Source of the DNA: Glaciozyma antarctica PI12
Taxonomy: Eukaryota > Basidiomycota > Microbotryomycetes > Kriegeriales > Camptobasidiaceae
Assembly (NCBI GenBank): GCA_002917775.1
Contig: KZ627157.1
Location: 554,079-618,078 of the forward strand
Direction of reading: 5' to 3'
Length of the DNA stretch: 64,000 nucleotides
In this document: positions 10,950 through 20,055 of the stretch, piece after piece
How positions within the stretch are numbered: position 1 is the stretch's first letter
Layout of the letters: the number at the start of each line of letters is the position of its first letter
The notes under the pieces: generated by a model
The model's input: only the letters and a program-made list of their open reading frames with translations
What the model was told of the DNA's origin: nothing
Database searches by the model: none
Made by a program: the position numbers and the translations under genes

Positions 10950-12184
10950 ATGGCAACACTCGCCTCCCCCATCTTCGAGGCGCCAGTCTGGCTGGAACGA
11001 GCTCTACAAGAACCCACGGCCGCCATCGGGCTGCCCCATCTCGCCTCCGTCGCGCATATCGCCATCATCTCCTGCGCCGCCTCCTTCCTCCTCCAGCGCC
11101 TCTCCCACTTCCTCAGCCCGCTCCTCTTCCCCAAGTACTACCCGACTCTCAAGCCCAAGCAGCACGACTGGGATCTTCACGTCGTGCGTTCCCTCCTCCG
11201 TGACCCGGCCATCGATCGGTCAAGCTGAGCTCACGCGCCGTTGCTCCGCAGGTCGGCTGGGCTTACTCCATCATCGCCACTCCTCTCGCCTTGTCCCAGA
11301 TCCTAAACCCCTCCGTCGAGCTCCTCGCTGATCGCGTGTACGGCTTCGGCATGAAGGAGGCGCGCTTGTCAGCTCTCGCCACGGGCTACTTCATCTGGGA
11401 CGCGTACGTCTCGGCGCAGCATATCAACACGCAAGGACTGGGGTTCTTCCTACACGGGATGGGCTGCTGCATCGCTTTCCTGTGCACCCTCTCGCCGTTC
11501 CTGCTGTATTGCGGGCCGAACTTCCTCATCGTGAGTGGTTGGCGGGACGAGGAATGCTGCTGGAGGGAGCTGACACGATTATACACGCGCAGTGGGAGTT
11601 TTCGACCATGTCGGTCCTATCCGAGACGACACAGAGACGTTCATCTGCTGACCCGCGCACACAGCTTCCTCAACCTTCACTGGTACCTCGATAAATTCGG
11701 AATGACTGGCTCGACTCTGCAGCTCATCAACGGCGTATTCCTCCTGTGCGTCTTTCTGCAGCCGCTGCGGACGATTCGACTGAGCATCCACGCTCCTACA
11801 GCTCCGCATACGTCGGCGCGCGTCTGTTCTGGGGAACCTACCAGTCCTACGGCGTCATTACGCTCCTCTTCGGAGCGAAAGCTGACCCCCGAGTGGGTGG
11901 AATCCGATGGGTGTACGGAGGTATCAACCTCATGCTCGTGCGTCCTTCGCACGCTCACAACGCGAGCTCAATCGCTGACGCTGACCTCGCAGAATGCGCT
12001 CAACATCTTCTGGTTCCGCTCAATGGTGATGGCGCTTCGGAAGAGGTACGTGTTGTGGATGAGCTGGAGGAATGGGCGCTGATCTTGTTGGCGCAGGTTC
12101 GTCAAGGCGGATCCCAACGCTCGCAAGGAGGCGATCGAGGTCGACGGCAAGCTGAGCTGGAAGAAGAACAAGAAGAGCTCATGA
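10950..12184 (+). CDS. TLC-domain multi-pass membrane protein, copy 1
   Basis: About 300 residues, spliced, starting MATLASPIFEAP and ending KKNKKSS-TGA at 12182-12184. A polytopic protein with a TRAM-LAG1-CLN8 (TLC) fold like TMEM56/TLCD4: LFPKYYPTLKPKQHDWDLH, GWAYSIIATPLALS, GYFIWDAYVSAQH, HGMGCCIAFLCTLSPFLLYC, WEFSTM and LNLHWYLDKFGMTGSTLQL. The HxxxC and DxxxS membrane motifs typical of the TLCD branch are present, while the Lag1 motif with two adjacent His residues of ceramide synthases is absent. TLCD-type proteins are linked to membrane lipid composition; the substrate here is unknown. The C-terminus is lysine-rich and could be an ER-retention type tail. It is the upstream member of a tandem pair with the gene ending at 13698. 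Confidence 0.85.
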
Positions 12185-12481
12185 GCCCTCGAGGACGCAT
12201 GGATACAGTCTAATTACACAGAGCCCATCTATTGTTTTGTTCGTGTTCGAATTCGTCCTTGAGAGGAATTCAGGTCCGCGGAACTGTTGGCTGGCTGACT
12301 GCTCTGGGTTCAGCTTCGTCGCCTCCCTTTTGCGCACTGTTTTTCTCTACGTAAAACAGGCTACTGAAGACGAGCTGTCTGCAGAGGAAGGAGTGCAAAA
12401 GGCTCAGTCGATCTCGATCTGCGCAACCCGCCCGCTGGGTGAGCGCGTCTCTCTTGCCCTTGTACCTCCTCCTCACCGCAG

Positions 12482-13698
12482 ACCAGCTCGTTTGCAGCTC
12501 TCGGCAAGCTGTCGCTCTACTCCCTTCTCAAGAGTCCGCAGGTGGCACAGGCGTGTACAGCTCTGTCCATCCCCTACGCGTTCCCCCATCTTCCCCAGAT
12601 CCTCCTCAGCGCCCTTGGGTTCTTCGTCCTCCAGAGCTCCTCAAGGCGCCTCTCTCCCATCTTGTTCCCCAAGCACTTCAAGACCTTCTCGCCAAAGACT
12701 AAGCTTGACTGGGACCTCCACTTTGTGCGTACAAGCGCCGTTGTGAACTGTCAACCCGACGCGGACGAGCTAACCTCCCTCCCGCTCAACAGACAGGCTG
12801 GGTACACTCCCTTATCGCCACTCCCCTCTCCATCTACCTCATCCTCTACCCCACCCCGTCCCTCGCCGCCGACTCTCTCTTCGCGTACGCGCCTCTCGAA
12901 GGAGCCGTCTTCGCCCTCTCAGCGGGCTACTTTGCCTACGACCTCTGCGTCTCGTTGTACCATGTCAGGAGCCACGGCTGGCCGTTTGTTCTACACGCCG
13001 TGGCGTGCTGCTTCATCTTCACCAAGGTGCGGCTGGCGCACGTGTTTTGAGGGTGGAATGGGAGCTGATGTACGCGTTGGTTGCAGGCGTATACGCCGTT
13101 TTTGATGGGGATGGGAAGCACTTTCCTCGTGGTGAGTCTGCTCGAAGGATTGCGGAGGAACGGGAGCTGATCCATCGCGCGCCAGTGGGAGTTCTCGACC
13201 ATGTTCGTGCCTGACGAGCTGCCCTCTGTCCTCACAGTTGCTGACGATTCTCCTCGAAGATTCCTTCATATTCACTGGTGGCTTGACAAGCTCAACATGA
13301 CCGGGTCGACTCTTCAGCTCGTTAACGGCGCATTCCTCGTGACCTCGTACGTCGCTCTCAATTCTCTCTCTCGCAACAGCTCACCTCGCTCCACTCTAGG
13401 TTCTTTGGCGCCCGTATCGCGTTCGGAGGATATCAAACTGTCGTCCTGTGGCAGCTCTTGGACGACAAGCGCGTCGCGCCTGCTCTCCGCTGGGGATTCC
13501 GGGCGGCCAACATCGCGTTGTGCGGTGCGTCTCCTCCTTCCTTCCCCTTTCGATCCCTCGCTGACCACTACTTTATTCGAAGGATTGAATTGGTCATGGT
13601 TCCGCCTCATGATCATCTCGCTGAGGAAGCGTGCAGCGGGAGGGGCAGGGAACGGGAAGGCTGCGAAGGGTAAGATCGCGAATGGGAAGAGCGAGTAG
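12482..13698 (+). CDS. TLC-domain multi-pass membrane protein, copy 2 (5' end unresolved)
   Basis: Tandem paralogue of the gene ending at 12184. Matching blocks: LFPKHFKTFSPKTKLDWDLH, GWVHSLIATPLSIYL, GYFAYDLCVSLYHV, HAVACCFIF, WEFSTM, IHWWLDKLNMTGSTLQLVNG, FFGARIAFGGYQTVV and NWSWFRLMIISLRKR, ending in a Lys/Gly-rich tail at 13698. The first convincing coding segment starts at 12482 (TSSFAALGKLSLY) behind an intron acceptor with a plausible GTGAGC donor near 12439. However, no in-frame ATG is visible upstream, back to the stop of copy 1. The true start may lie in a small exon I could not see, be non-AUG, or be lost. Intron positions resemble those of copy 1, which supports local gene duplication. 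Confidence 0.75.
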
Positions 13699-13803
13699 CG
13701 CATGGACACTGGGATGTCATGGGTTCTTAACGGAAGTCGCTCGCGAGGCATGGGGCAGCAGCTTCATCGCAACAACAAGCACAGTACGACCTCGCTCCAG
13801 CTC

Positions 13804-15131
13804 TCAAGGTCCCTTCTTCTTCCTCCTCGCATCGAACCCCCCTTCGCCCTTCTTCAGGTGCACGAGTCCCTTCTGCAATTCTTCGCGATCTCCCTCGCTC
13901 CCCGGTAGAACCGAGTGCAGCGCGTCGAAGAAGGAGGAGATTGGAACTGTCGGAGGCGAGGTCGCTGGGAGGAAGAGGGACGAGAAGAATGGCGAGGCCG
14001 TGAGGCTGCAAAACGAGTTTCAGCTACTGCGCGGAAGGCGACGAGGGAGGAAGAACGCACGAAGGTGTCGCAGGAGCTGGAATCGCAGTCACGCGCACCG
14101 CGTCGTCCTCCTCTTCGAGCTTGATCGTCTTTCGAATCTTCTCCATCGACTGAATGAGCGCTGTTCCGGGGATAGAGTCGTGCGGAGCGCGATGAACGGG
14201 CCGAGGGCTCGTCTCGGGGATCTCGATCCAGTTCGGCGCGTCGGAGGAGCGAGACGGGGAGCGGCGCCTGCGAGATGGCGAAGCGAGGGCGATCGAGCTG
14301 TCGAAGAAGCCGCTGTCGTCCGCAGAGGTCTTTGAAGCTCGCCCGTCTATGTCGAGTAGGTCTTTTCCGTCCTCGTAGCTGGCGGAAGGACCGCCATCTC
14401 CCTCCCTTCGCACCCTAGTCCCTGCGCGACTCGTTCGCTCAAACGCCGACGCCTCGTTCAGGCCATCGAAATGAGCTGTTCCTCCTCCGGTGTAAGCTTC
14501 GCTCGTGGTCGGGGAAGGTCCGGATCCTCCGCCAGAAGAGGAGGAGGCGGGGAAGGTGACTTGGGAGAGCTTTGACGGCTTGTATTCGTCTCGTTGCTCC
14601 GGCTGCGACAGGAGGTCTTGCGCTGGAAAGCGGTATTGCGGTTGCGGAGCTGCTTCTGAGGCGAAAATCAGCATAGCTCTACCTCTACTTCCGCGCATGA
14701 AGGAGGACGCACCTATCTCGTCGAGCTCGTCGAGCACGCTGAAGCGAAAGGCCCTTGGGTCCAAGGGCACTCCAGCGCTCAGAGAAGCCTCGATCCAGGA
14801 GTAGTCGTGTACTTCGTATCCGAGCAAGCGAAGTCTGCAGCCCCGTCAGCTCCCCCACTCCCCCTCCTCACAACAAGCTATTCGCACCGGCGAACGAGCT
14901 CGTCCTCCCTCCCGTAGGCCCCAAAGAACACGTCAATCTGTTCTCCCTGTCAAACCACACTTCAACTCTGCTACTCACGCGCGTTTGAGGACGGGGACGA
15001 ACCGAGTCAACTCCTGCTGCCGTCGCGATGCGTCCTCCTTGAGAGCACCACTCCCCGCGGAGGGAAGGCGGGAGGAGAGTGCTGAAGAAGGCGTGGAGCA
15101 GTTCGAAGAGCTTGCCTGAAGTCATCCTCAT
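13804..15131 (-). CDS. BRCT-domain protein, otherwise unknown
   Basis: About 375 residues, starting MRMTSGKLFELL at 15131. The first 130 residues, spread over three exons, read as a BRCT fold: LFELLHAFFSTLLPPSLRGE, the GGRIATAAG turn, EQIDVFFGAYGREDELVRR, then LLGYEVHDYSWIEASLSAG with the hallmark Trp, followed by VPLDPRAFRF. The rest is Ser/Pro-rich and looks disordered, with a short helical block (SMEKIRKTIKLEEEDD). The last exon, joined by a GTGCGT...TTTTGCAG intron, ends DARRKKKGP-TGA (13804-13806), a basic tail that could be a nuclear localisation signal. Single BRCT domains mediate phosphoprotein or DNA-end contacts in repair and telomere proteins. I cannot assign a named orthologue. 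It is divergent from the acidic gene at 15264. Confidence 0.6.
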
Positions 15132-15263
15132 TGCCAGTTCAGGCTGGAGCTTGTGTCGCGCGAGGTGAGTGGCGAAGGTCAACAAGGAGAAGTCCGATTC
15201 CTCTCTTTGGCTCCGCCCTCCTCCCACAACTCCAACTCCCCGCTTGAAGTCTCCTGCCAACGC
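15132..15263. promoter_or_regulatory. Divergent promoter region BRCT gene/acidic gene
   Basis: 132 bp between divergent ATGs at 15131 (-) and 15264 (+). C/T-rich toward 15264. No classical promoter element is visible; inferred from layout only. Confidence 0.3.
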
Positions 15264-16007
15264 ATGCCACCGAACTACCGCAGCCAGCCTGCCTCCACCG
15301 GCCCCTCCTCACCCCCAGCCTCTCAAGCCTCCGGGCACCGCTCCCCCTCTCAAATCTACTCTGAAGTCTCCATCGAAGACCCCTCCTTCCTCTCTGAAGA
15401 CCCCTCCAACACCTCCTCCGCCCCAGACGACGTCGACTCTCTCGCCGGAGCCTCCCCGACCGAAGTCGAGGAACGCGCCCTCGAGCTCCTCGCGCACGAC
15501 ACGGACGACGAGAGCCCCACACCGCGCTTTTCTGCCGCCGATATTCCGAGGAGGCTCCCTACTGGGTCGGAGGAGAAGGAGGCGAGGGAGGGGGCGGTGG
15601 CGTTCTTGAGGAAGTGCGTCAAGGACGCTGAAGCGACGGACTGGATGTTCGAGACGCCCGAGGTGTTTGGGCCGCCGGTCGCGCTGGATACAACGCGGGG
15701 AGAAGGAGGAGATAATGGAGGGAGAGGGAAGGGGACCGCTTGGCTGGACGACGCGTTCAACATCGAAAGCTACGGGACCGAGTCAGAGCGGAGCGAGTAC
15801 CCCACGTTCTTTGGGGACGACGACGGCGGAACGAGTGTTGGGCTGGAGTTTATGGACCTTGCGCCGAGCGGCATGGCGAGTGGGATAGGAGGGATCCCGT
15901 TCTTGCGAGACGGGGAGGAGGAGCGCGCGGGAGGAGGCTTCGGGGGCGGAGGACGGTCGAGGACTGGTGGACTCGTGCGGAGGGTATCAGAGATGGCGGT
16001 CATGTAG
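15264..16007 (+). CDS. Acidic low-complexity protein, unknown
   Basis: Single-exon frame of 247 residues from MPPNYRSQPAST. It is rich in Ser, Pro, Asp, Glu and Gly. Notable pieces are VEERALELLAHDTDDESPTP, a helical AREGAVAFLRKCVKDAEATDWMF followed by ETPEVFGPP, an acidic TAWLDDAFNIESYGTESERS and a Gly/Arg-rich end. Codon use is strongly G/C-third, as in confirmed genes. No known domain is seen and most of it should be disordered. It is divergent from the BRCT gene with 132 bp between starts. It could be longer if further exons exist downstream; I found none that is convincing. Confidence 0.5.
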   Translation: MPPNYRSQPASTGPSSPPASQASGHRSPSQIYSEVSIEDPSFLSEDPSNTSSAPDDVDSLAGASPTEVEERALELLAHDTDDESPTPRFSAADIPRRLPTGSEEKEAREGAVAFLRKCVKDAEATDWMFETPEVFGPPVALDTTRGEGGDNGGRGKGTAWLDDAFNIESYGTESERSEYPTFFGDDDGGTSVGLEFMDLAPSGMASGIGGIPFLRDGEEERAGGGFGGGGRSRTGGLVRRVSEMAVM

Positions 16008-16357
16008 GCATATTCACGAGGATGGTATGGTACGTGCCTCTTGGCTGCTCGTTTCGAATCTCCGCTGACGACGCCAGTTGTTTCTCAGTTCGAACGCCCA
16101 CGACACGCGCCTCGCATCCTCAGCAGCCTCCCGCGAGGCCGCCATCGCCGCCTCTCCTTTCGCCCCACTGGACAACCACGGGAGCGACGAGATTTGGATT
16201 AGGAGAGAGAGCATCCCTGGAGGAGCAGCTGCAAACATCGTTCAGCATTCCCACCGCCGAGCTTGCGAGAAATCCTTCGTGCCTCTCCCGGATCTCACAC
16301 ACGCGATAGAAAAGAGAACCCAATATCTTCCATCCGTAATAAACACCGCAGACCCCT
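16008..16357. other. Convergent intergenic region
   Basis: About 350 bp between the stop of the acidic gene (+) and the stop of MIM1 (-). Both 3' ends should terminate here. No coding segment or clear hairpin terminator is seen. Confidence 0.4.
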
Positions 16358-18884
16358 CTACGCCCTGTCCACCAAGCCCGCCAAAACCTCCGCCTCGGTC
16401 ACGATCCCTTCCGCCACCGTCCGCTCTCCCGCACTCCGTCTCTCGCCCGCCTGTCCCTCGTTCATTCCCGCTGCTCGGAGTCCCACTCCAGTCGTACTGG
16501 CGCGACCACCTGAGGCGCTGGGAGGAGCGAGCGGCGTTCCCCAGCCGAGCTTGGCGCCGATCCAGTTGCGTGCGAAGAGTTCGCCGAACCCTGTTGCGAA
16601 GAGAGTCAGCGACCCGCTGAAGGATTCAATGAGAGAGTGGAGACGTACCGAGCATGACGCCGTTGATGAAGGGAAGACCAAAGTTGATCGCGACGCTGGC
16701 GACGATCGCAGGAATGCGTTGAGCCCAACTCGTCTCGTTCCAGGCGGTGTAGATGGTGAGACTGAGGCTGGGCGCATCGCCGGTGGGCGAAGGAGGGGGA
16801 GGGGGAGAGGAAGAGCGACGAGGGCGGTCGGAAGTGGGGACGGGAGTGGTGGGGCGAGAGCTGAAGGTGGGGAGCTCGGTTTCGGTTGCGGGTGGCAGAG
16901 GAGCGTCGGTGGACGTCTCGACGGGGGCGGGAGTCTCTTCCTGATCCACCGGAGCTGCTGATTCCTCCACGACAACCTGCTCCCCCTCGGCGGACTCCAC
17001 GGGAGCTGCCTCGACCTCAGCGACCGCCGCGAGCTCGACCTGCGGCTCCTCGACAACCTCCTCGACGACCTCTTCGACGACCTCCTCCTCGACCACAGGC
17101 TCCTCCACAACCGGGTCCTCCACGACGGCGGCCTCAACGACCTCCTCCTGCTCGACCTCCGCGACCTCCTCCTCGACATCCAACGTCTCATCCAAACTGG
17201 GCATCGCAATGATGTCCTCGACCGTGAGCGGCATCTCCTCCGCCGACAGCGTCGGGAGCGTCAAGAGCGCCTCCTCCTCAATCGTCGCCGCGGGCGCCTG
17301 CGACTCGGGATGCGCGGCGAACGACTCGAGTACCTCCTCGACCGTCGTGGGGATCTCGTCCGACTCGAGCGTAGCGACCGGCTCGTCCTCCGTGAGCGCG
17401 GTGGGTGCTTGAGTCTCCGGGTGCGCGACGAAGGACTCGAGGACTTGCTCGACGGTGATGGGCATCTCCTCGACGGCGACGGCGGTCTCCTCCTCGACGG
17501 CAGGGACTTCCTCGACGGTCTCCTCCTTGACGACAGCTACCGCAGGCGAAGCGATCTCTTCCTCCTCCTCGACGGCAGGCGCAAGGGCTACCTCCTCCTG
17601 CACCTCCTTCTCCTGCTCACCCTGCTCCACGACGACTGCCTCCACATTCGGGTCCTCGGTGGGCTCCACAACTGCCTCTTCAACCACGACCGGCAGCTCC
17701 TCCTCGACGGCGGAAGTCTCCTCAACGGCGGCGGGAATGGGGGTGGAGTCGACTTCGGGCTCGGCGGGGAGTTCGGCAGCGGGAACGGTAGGGACGGGAA
17801 GGGATTCGGGCTCGACAGCTGCGAGTTTGGCGACGGGAGCGGGGGCGTCTTCGACGATTGGCTCCGCAAGAGCAGCGACTTCGGCGACCTGCTCCTCAAC
17901 GATCGCCGACTCGACCTTCTGCTCCGAGGGCTCCTCGACCGGAGCCGCGGGAAGCGTCTCAACAGGCGAGAGAGGAGCGACGAGCTCCTCCTCCTCGAGA
18001 ACAGGCGTCTCCTCGACCTCCGTTTCCTTCGTCTCGACCTCTGCCGGGGCGACCTCCTCGCGGATCTCCCCCTCCTCGAGCTCCTCGACCTTGGACTCGA
18101 CGACTAGCTCCTCGAGGGAAACGGAGCGCTCCGAACGCGCGTCGTCGGTCGCGGCAGCTTCGGTAGGAACGTCGAGTCCCAATCCGTGAACTTCAGCGTC
18201 CGAAGCGACCTCCGTAGCAGGCGACTCCGTCTCGGCAGCGGCGGGAGCTTCGTCCTGGTCGATAGGGGGAGAGGTGGGTTGGAAAGTGGGGGCGAGGGGG
18301 GAGAGGGATTCGGGCGTCGCAGGAGATGCCGGGACGAAAGGGGCCGACGTCGGGTTGAAGGAGAAGGAGGGCGCGAGAGCCGACAGGGCTGACGGCGCGC
18401 GAAGAGCCTTCGGTCCCTTGGGCGTCGCGCCGTTCGAGACGTCCGCTAGGGTCTTGCCTGCCTTCCCACCCGCCTTGCCGAACGGTGCTCCCGCCGAGAG
18501 CTTTTCGTTGCCGACCTTGGTCGTGCGACCGAACGCGCTTCCGTTAGCTCCTCCTCGCTTTGCCTTTCGAGCTCCTGCTGGGGTAGGCGAATCGGAGGAA
18601 GGTGGAGGACGGGAGTAGGGCGATCGAGAACCGGAGGTTGAAGGAAGGATCCGAGGTGCCATGACTCGAGGAGGGGACGGTGGCCGTTCGGGGAGGGAAG
18701 CCTTGGTAGCTCTGGCGTAGGAAGGGATGGAGCTGGGAGTCGAAGCATGGAGGTGGGGAATTGCGGAAGGAGTCGAAGTGGGTTTGAGACCAAGGGAAGG
18801 GAAGGCGGCGGAAGACGGGGACGGAGGTTGGAGAACAGGGATGTGAGAGCGCTGGGGCTGGTGCTGTACCGAAGCAGTAGCCAT
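16358..18884 (-). CDS. MIM1: Mitochondrial outer membrane import protein MIM1/TOM13 with giant acidic N-terminus
   Basis: Two exons (18884-16649 and 16590-16358, intron 58 nt) encode about 822 residues. The family core is near the end of exon 1 and the start of exon 2: a membrane segment IPAIVASVAINFGLPFINGV, then MLGFGELFARNWIGAKLGWG, which matches the Mim1/TOM13 signature. Mim1 forms a complex in the outer mitochondrial membrane that inserts alpha-helical proteins such as Tom20, Tom70 and Ugo1. Yeast Mim1 is only 113 residues. Here about 710 residues precede the core: a basic Ser/Pro-rich first 200, then about 450 residues of Glu/Val/Ala/Pro repeats (many EEV, VEE and EEP units) including two related VEEVLESFAAHPE-like blocks. 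A C-terminal tail of about 60 residues follows the core. Divergent from PAM18. Confidence 0.82.
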
Positions 18885-18957
18885 CGCTGTTTAGGTCTCG
18901 AAAGACGTTGAGAGTAGACGGAAGAAGGAAGACCAACGGCTCCCTCCTCGCTGAACG
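18885..18957. promoter_or_regulatory. 73-bp divergent promoter shared by MIM1 and PAM18
   Basis: Only 73 bp separate the ATG codons of two divergent mitochondrial-import genes. The 5' leaders must be very short or overlap. I see no TATA or CCAAT element. Co-regulation is inference from arrangement. Confidence 0.45.
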
Positions 18958-19860
18958 ATGTCCTCAGCTTTTTTTGCCCGCCGCCGGTTTCGCTTCGACC
19001 AACACCCCGCTCTCACCGCAATGGCACTTTTGATGGGCGCAGCCGCTCTACTCGGGGGAGGAATCGCCGCACGAATGGGACTCCGCTCGCTCGCACGAGG
19101 CGGCACACGACTACCTCCCTTCCTCGCCGCCGTCGCTGGAACTCCCAAGGTCGCAGGAGACGAGTGGGCCAAGGGCGGCTTCCAAGCCCGGATGGATCGG
19201 AAGGAGGCGGCCGAGATCTTGGGACTCAAGTGAGTGGCGAGCTAGCGGAGGACCGGAGGGCAGAGTCGGAGGAGTTTGGAGGGAGGTCGGAGGTGGTGGC
19301 GACGGAGGATCGGCGCGCAGGAAGGGCTGGACAGGGAGCTGGGGAGGCAGTATTGTCTGCTGGAGGAGAGCTGGAGTAGTGTGCACAGGCTGGGGTGCTG
19401 CTGCCGAGGGCTGGAGGTGGCGCGGGCCTGCCCAGTGGGAGCAAGGCCGGCTGAGCTGAGGGTTATGCGGCGGACGAGCAGCTATGCAACCAGTTTCAGG
19501 GGTTTAAGCTGACCGTACACTTTTTCGCAGGGAGTCCTCTCTCACCATGACTCGGCTGAAGGACGCTCACCGGAGAATTATGCTCGCGTGAGCTCTCCCC
19601 CCAGCATCGGTCACTCTCAGCATACCGCACTGACACGAAAGGTTTGCAGGAACCACCCTGATCGTGGAGGAAGCCCGTACCTGGCCAGTAAAGTGAACGA
19701 AGCGAAGGTGAGCTGGGGATCCTTGTTGGCGACGGGGAGCTGGAGCTGACGATGTTGTTCTGCAGGATTTGATCGGTGCGGCTTGCGCTTTTCACGCTGC
19801 CATTGGATGCTTACTGACGACTCTATCACGCTTGCAGAGAAAACGATTTCGAAGAGGTGA
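18958..19860 (+). CDS. PAM18: TIM14/PAM18, J-protein of the mitochondrial import motor
   Basis: Five exons encode about 139 residues. A short basic N-terminus (FFARRRFRFDQHP) leads to one membrane helix (ALLMGAAALLGGGIAARMGL), then the matrix J domain: RKEAAEILGL, then KDAHRRIMLANHPDRGGSPY with the catalytic HPD, then ASKVNEAKDLIEK, ending TISKR-TGA at 19858-19860. Pam18 stimulates the ATPase of mtHsp70 at the TIM23 channel and pairs with Pam16. Length and domain order match the family. Intron 1 (19230-19530, 301 nt) is long for this window; the HPD exon is flanked by introns. The partner gene across the 73-bp gap, MIM1, acts at the outer membrane. Confidence 0.95.
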
Positions 19861-20055
19861 TCGCGTATTGTGAGCCCGCTTGCCTTCGCTCCTCCCCACC
19901 GAGACTAACGTTGCGTCCTCTCACCCGCAGAGTTTCTCTCCATCCCCACTCCGTCGCATTAGCATTCCCTGTAATACCCCTAAAGTTTGGAACCTCTGGC
20001 GTGACTGCGTTCGATAAGAGATGTGCTTCTTGATTCCTTCCGACCGCTCTAAGCT

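Noticed and set aside
15053-15056. Suspected homopolymer frameshift in the BRCT gene
   Set aside because: The original frame is consistent with both intron phases and gives the better BRCT sequence (GGRIATAAG), so no lesion is needed.
17310-18189. Long plus-strand open frames (265 and 244 residues) opposite MIM1
   Set aside because: They are antisense images of the Glu/Val/Ala repeats, with Asp/Leu/Arg- or Ser/Thr-only composition and no domain.
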